Source: Variovorax sp. V93
GTDB lineage: Bacteria; Pseudomonadota; Gammaproteobacteria; Burkholderiales; Burkholderiaceae_C
NCBI RefSeq assembly: GCF_041154485.1
Contig: NZ_AP028669.1
Coordinates: forward strand, 558,001-622,000
DNA: 64,000 nucleotides
Reading direction: 5' to 3'
Shown here: positions 62,724 through 64,000 of the stretch, piece after piece
Position numbering within the stretch: position 1 is the first letter of the stretch
How the letters are laid out: the number at the start of each line of letters is the position of its first letter
Notes under the pieces: generated by a model
What the model was told of the DNA's origin: nothing
Database searches by the model: none
Seen by the model: the letters and a program-made list of their open reading frames with translations, nothing else
Made by a program: the position numbers and the translations under genes

Positions 62724-64000
62724 TCAGGCCGCGTGCGCATGGCGCCGCGTGGTGAGCAGCGCGCGCAGCTTGGCCGGCGCGACCGGCTTGGTCAGCAGCA
62801 TCACGCCGCCATGGCGCAGCCGCTGCAGCACCTCGGGCCCGGTGGCGCCCGAGACCAGCACCGCCAGCGCATCGGGCTGCAGGCGCCTGGCGGCGTCGAT
62901 CACGTCCATGCCGTCGCCGTCGCCGGCCAACTGCAGGTCGCACAGCACCGCGTCGAAATGCACATCGCCCGTGCCCAGCCGCGCGATGGCCTCGGCGCCC
63001 GTGGCCACGCATTCGACCTGGCAGCCCCACTGCTCCAGCAGCGCGCGGCTGCCGTCGAGGATGGCGGGGTCGTCGTCCACCACCATGCAGTGCAGGCCGG
63101 CCAGCGGCGTCAGCGCGAGCGGCACGGGCTCGGGCGCGGTGGCGTCGGCCGCATGGGCCGCGGGCAAGGTGAGTGCGAAGGTGCTGCCTGCCTGCAGCGC
63201 CGAGCGCAGCGTGATGCGGGTGCCCAGCAGCGCCGCGATGCGCGCGCAGATCGCCAGGCCCAGGCCGAAGCCGCGGCGCCGGTCGCGCTCGGTGTTGGCC
63301 ACCTGGTAGAACTCCTCGAAGATGCGGCCCTGGTGGATGGGCGCGATGCCGATGCCGTTGTCGCGCACCTCGATGCGCACGCTGTCGCCATTCTTTCCGC
63401 GGCTGCGGCGCGCGGCCACCAGCACGGTGCCGCCGGCCGGCGCATGGCGCAGCGCATTGGCCACCAGGTTGCCGACGATGCGCTGCAGCAGCGCGGCGTC
63501 GCTGCGCACCGCCAGGCCGCGGTCGCTCCAGCGCAGGCGCACATGCGTTTCGACCGCGGTGGCGGCATGCTGCGCATCGAGCTGGTCGAACAGCGCCGCG
63601 AGCGGCACCTTGGTGATCGCCGGCGTCAGCACCTGGGCATCGAGCCGCGAGATCTCCAGCAGGTCGTCGAGCAGCACGCCCATGAACTCGGTGCTCTCCT
63701 GCAGCCGCAGCATGGCGGGGCGCTGCGCGGGGCTGGCGCCCGGCAGCAGGCCGTCGATGAACAGGCCCATGGCATGCAGCGGCTGGCGCAGGTCGTGGCT
63801 GGCTGCGGCCAGGAAGCGGGCGCGCGAGAGCGCCGCCTGCTCGGCCTCGGCCATGCGCTGCAGCGCCACCGCGGTGGCCTCGCGCACGCGCTCCTCGCTG
63901 ATCTGCCGGTTGCGCTGCAGGCGTTCGGCCAGGCGGTCGATGTCGTGCGCGAGCACCGTGAGCTCGTGCGCGCGGCCCCTGCCGGAATTGCCGGTGGACG
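62724..64000 (-). CDS. hybrid sensor histidine kinase/response regulator (N-terminus outside window)
   Basis: The frame enters from the window edge and runs 425 codons to its stop. Visible in order are a HAMP-like segment and coiled coil, the H-box ASHDLRQPLHAMG, the N-box NLVANALRHAP, the G-boxes DNGIGI and FGLGLAICAR, and a C-terminal receiver domain (MVVDDDPAIL, phospho-acceptor Asp in VLCDLQLAGDG, Lys in LLTKPVAP). The sensor portion is missing, so the stimulus is unknown. It is upstream of a glycosyltransferase-like gene on the same strand and may control surface functions. Confidence 0.9.
   Translation of the reverse strand, partial: STGNSGRGRAHELTVLAHDIDRLAERLQRNRQISEERVREATAVALQRMAEAEQAALSRARFLAAASHDLRQPLHAMGLFIDGLLPGASPAQRPAMLRLQESTEFMGVLLDDLLEISRLDAQVLTPAITKVPLAALFDQLDAQHAATAVETHVRLRWSDRGLAVRSDAALLQRIVGNLVANALRHAPAGGTVLVAARRSRGKNGDSVRIEVRDNGIGIAPIHQGRIFEEFYQVANTERDRRRGFGLGLAICARIAALLGTRITLRSALQAGSTFALTLPAAHAADATAPEPVPLALTPLAGLHCMVVDDDPAILDGSRALLEQWGCQVECVATGAEAIARLGTGDVHFDAVLCDLQLAGDGDGMDVIDAARRLQPDALAVLVSGATGPEVLQRLRHGGVMLLTKPVAPAKLRALLTTRRHAHAA

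Overview
The window is 64 kb of very GC-rich DNA, densely packed with genes that often overlap by 4-8 bases. It most resembles a chromosome segment of a Comamonadaceae betaproteobacterium, probably Variovorax or a close relative. That placement is inference from gene content, the lptA-lptB-rpoN order, the many GTG starts and the dispersed intergenic repeats. I see no rRNA, tRNA, CRISPR array, phage block or insertion-sequence transposase.

Layout. 1-8.2 kb: a cut-off MFS transporter, malate synthase G, a type II haloacid dehalogenase, then an IclR regulator divergent from an HMG-CoA lyase/CoA-transferase pair, and a LysR regulator carrying an odd 3 x 54 bp in-frame repeat. 8.2-19.5 kb: membrane proteins, a PsiF-like protein, argS, a SPOR protein, dsbA, and the envelope/sigma-54 block lptA-lptB-rpoN followed by a phospholipase D lipoprotein. 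19.5-23.9 kb: a LysE exporter, two YceI proteins and a cytochrome b561 in one operon, a THUMP RNA methyltransferase and a lone PIN-domain protein.

24.1-25.4 kb is a low-GC islet. It holds a Tae4-type peptidoglycan amidase (a type VI secretion effector family) followed by three tandem paralogous two-helix membrane proteins, each starting on the stop codon of a real or vestigial effector 3' end. I read this as an effector gene with a duplicated immunity array. It is the most novel-looking locus here.

25.4-50.1 kb is mostly housekeeping: a kinase-like protein coupled to a glutamate-synthase-like flavoprotein, SEC-C, MFS, GNAT, NTF2, CinA and PgpA genes, thiL, an isochorismatase divergent from a GlxA-type regulator, a three-gene operon (COG4389 membrane protein, Kef-type antiporter, YbdK-type ligase), apaG/rpe, a deacylase, Ku plus a stand-alone LigD polymerase, a transglutaminase-like protein, and a tiny membrane protein coupled to a large-subunit catalase.

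50.3-64 kb is a cell-surface locus: a secreted TPR-CHAT protease-like protein, a MITE-like repeat, a TpsB (FhaC-type) transporter, an 1846-residue TpsA exoprotein with a cysteine-rich C-terminus, a radical SAM enzyme and a glycosyltransferase on the same strand. On the opposite strand, converging on them, lie a second glycosyltransferase-like gene and a hybrid histidine kinase that runs off the window. Together they suggest export, processing and modification of a large adhesin.
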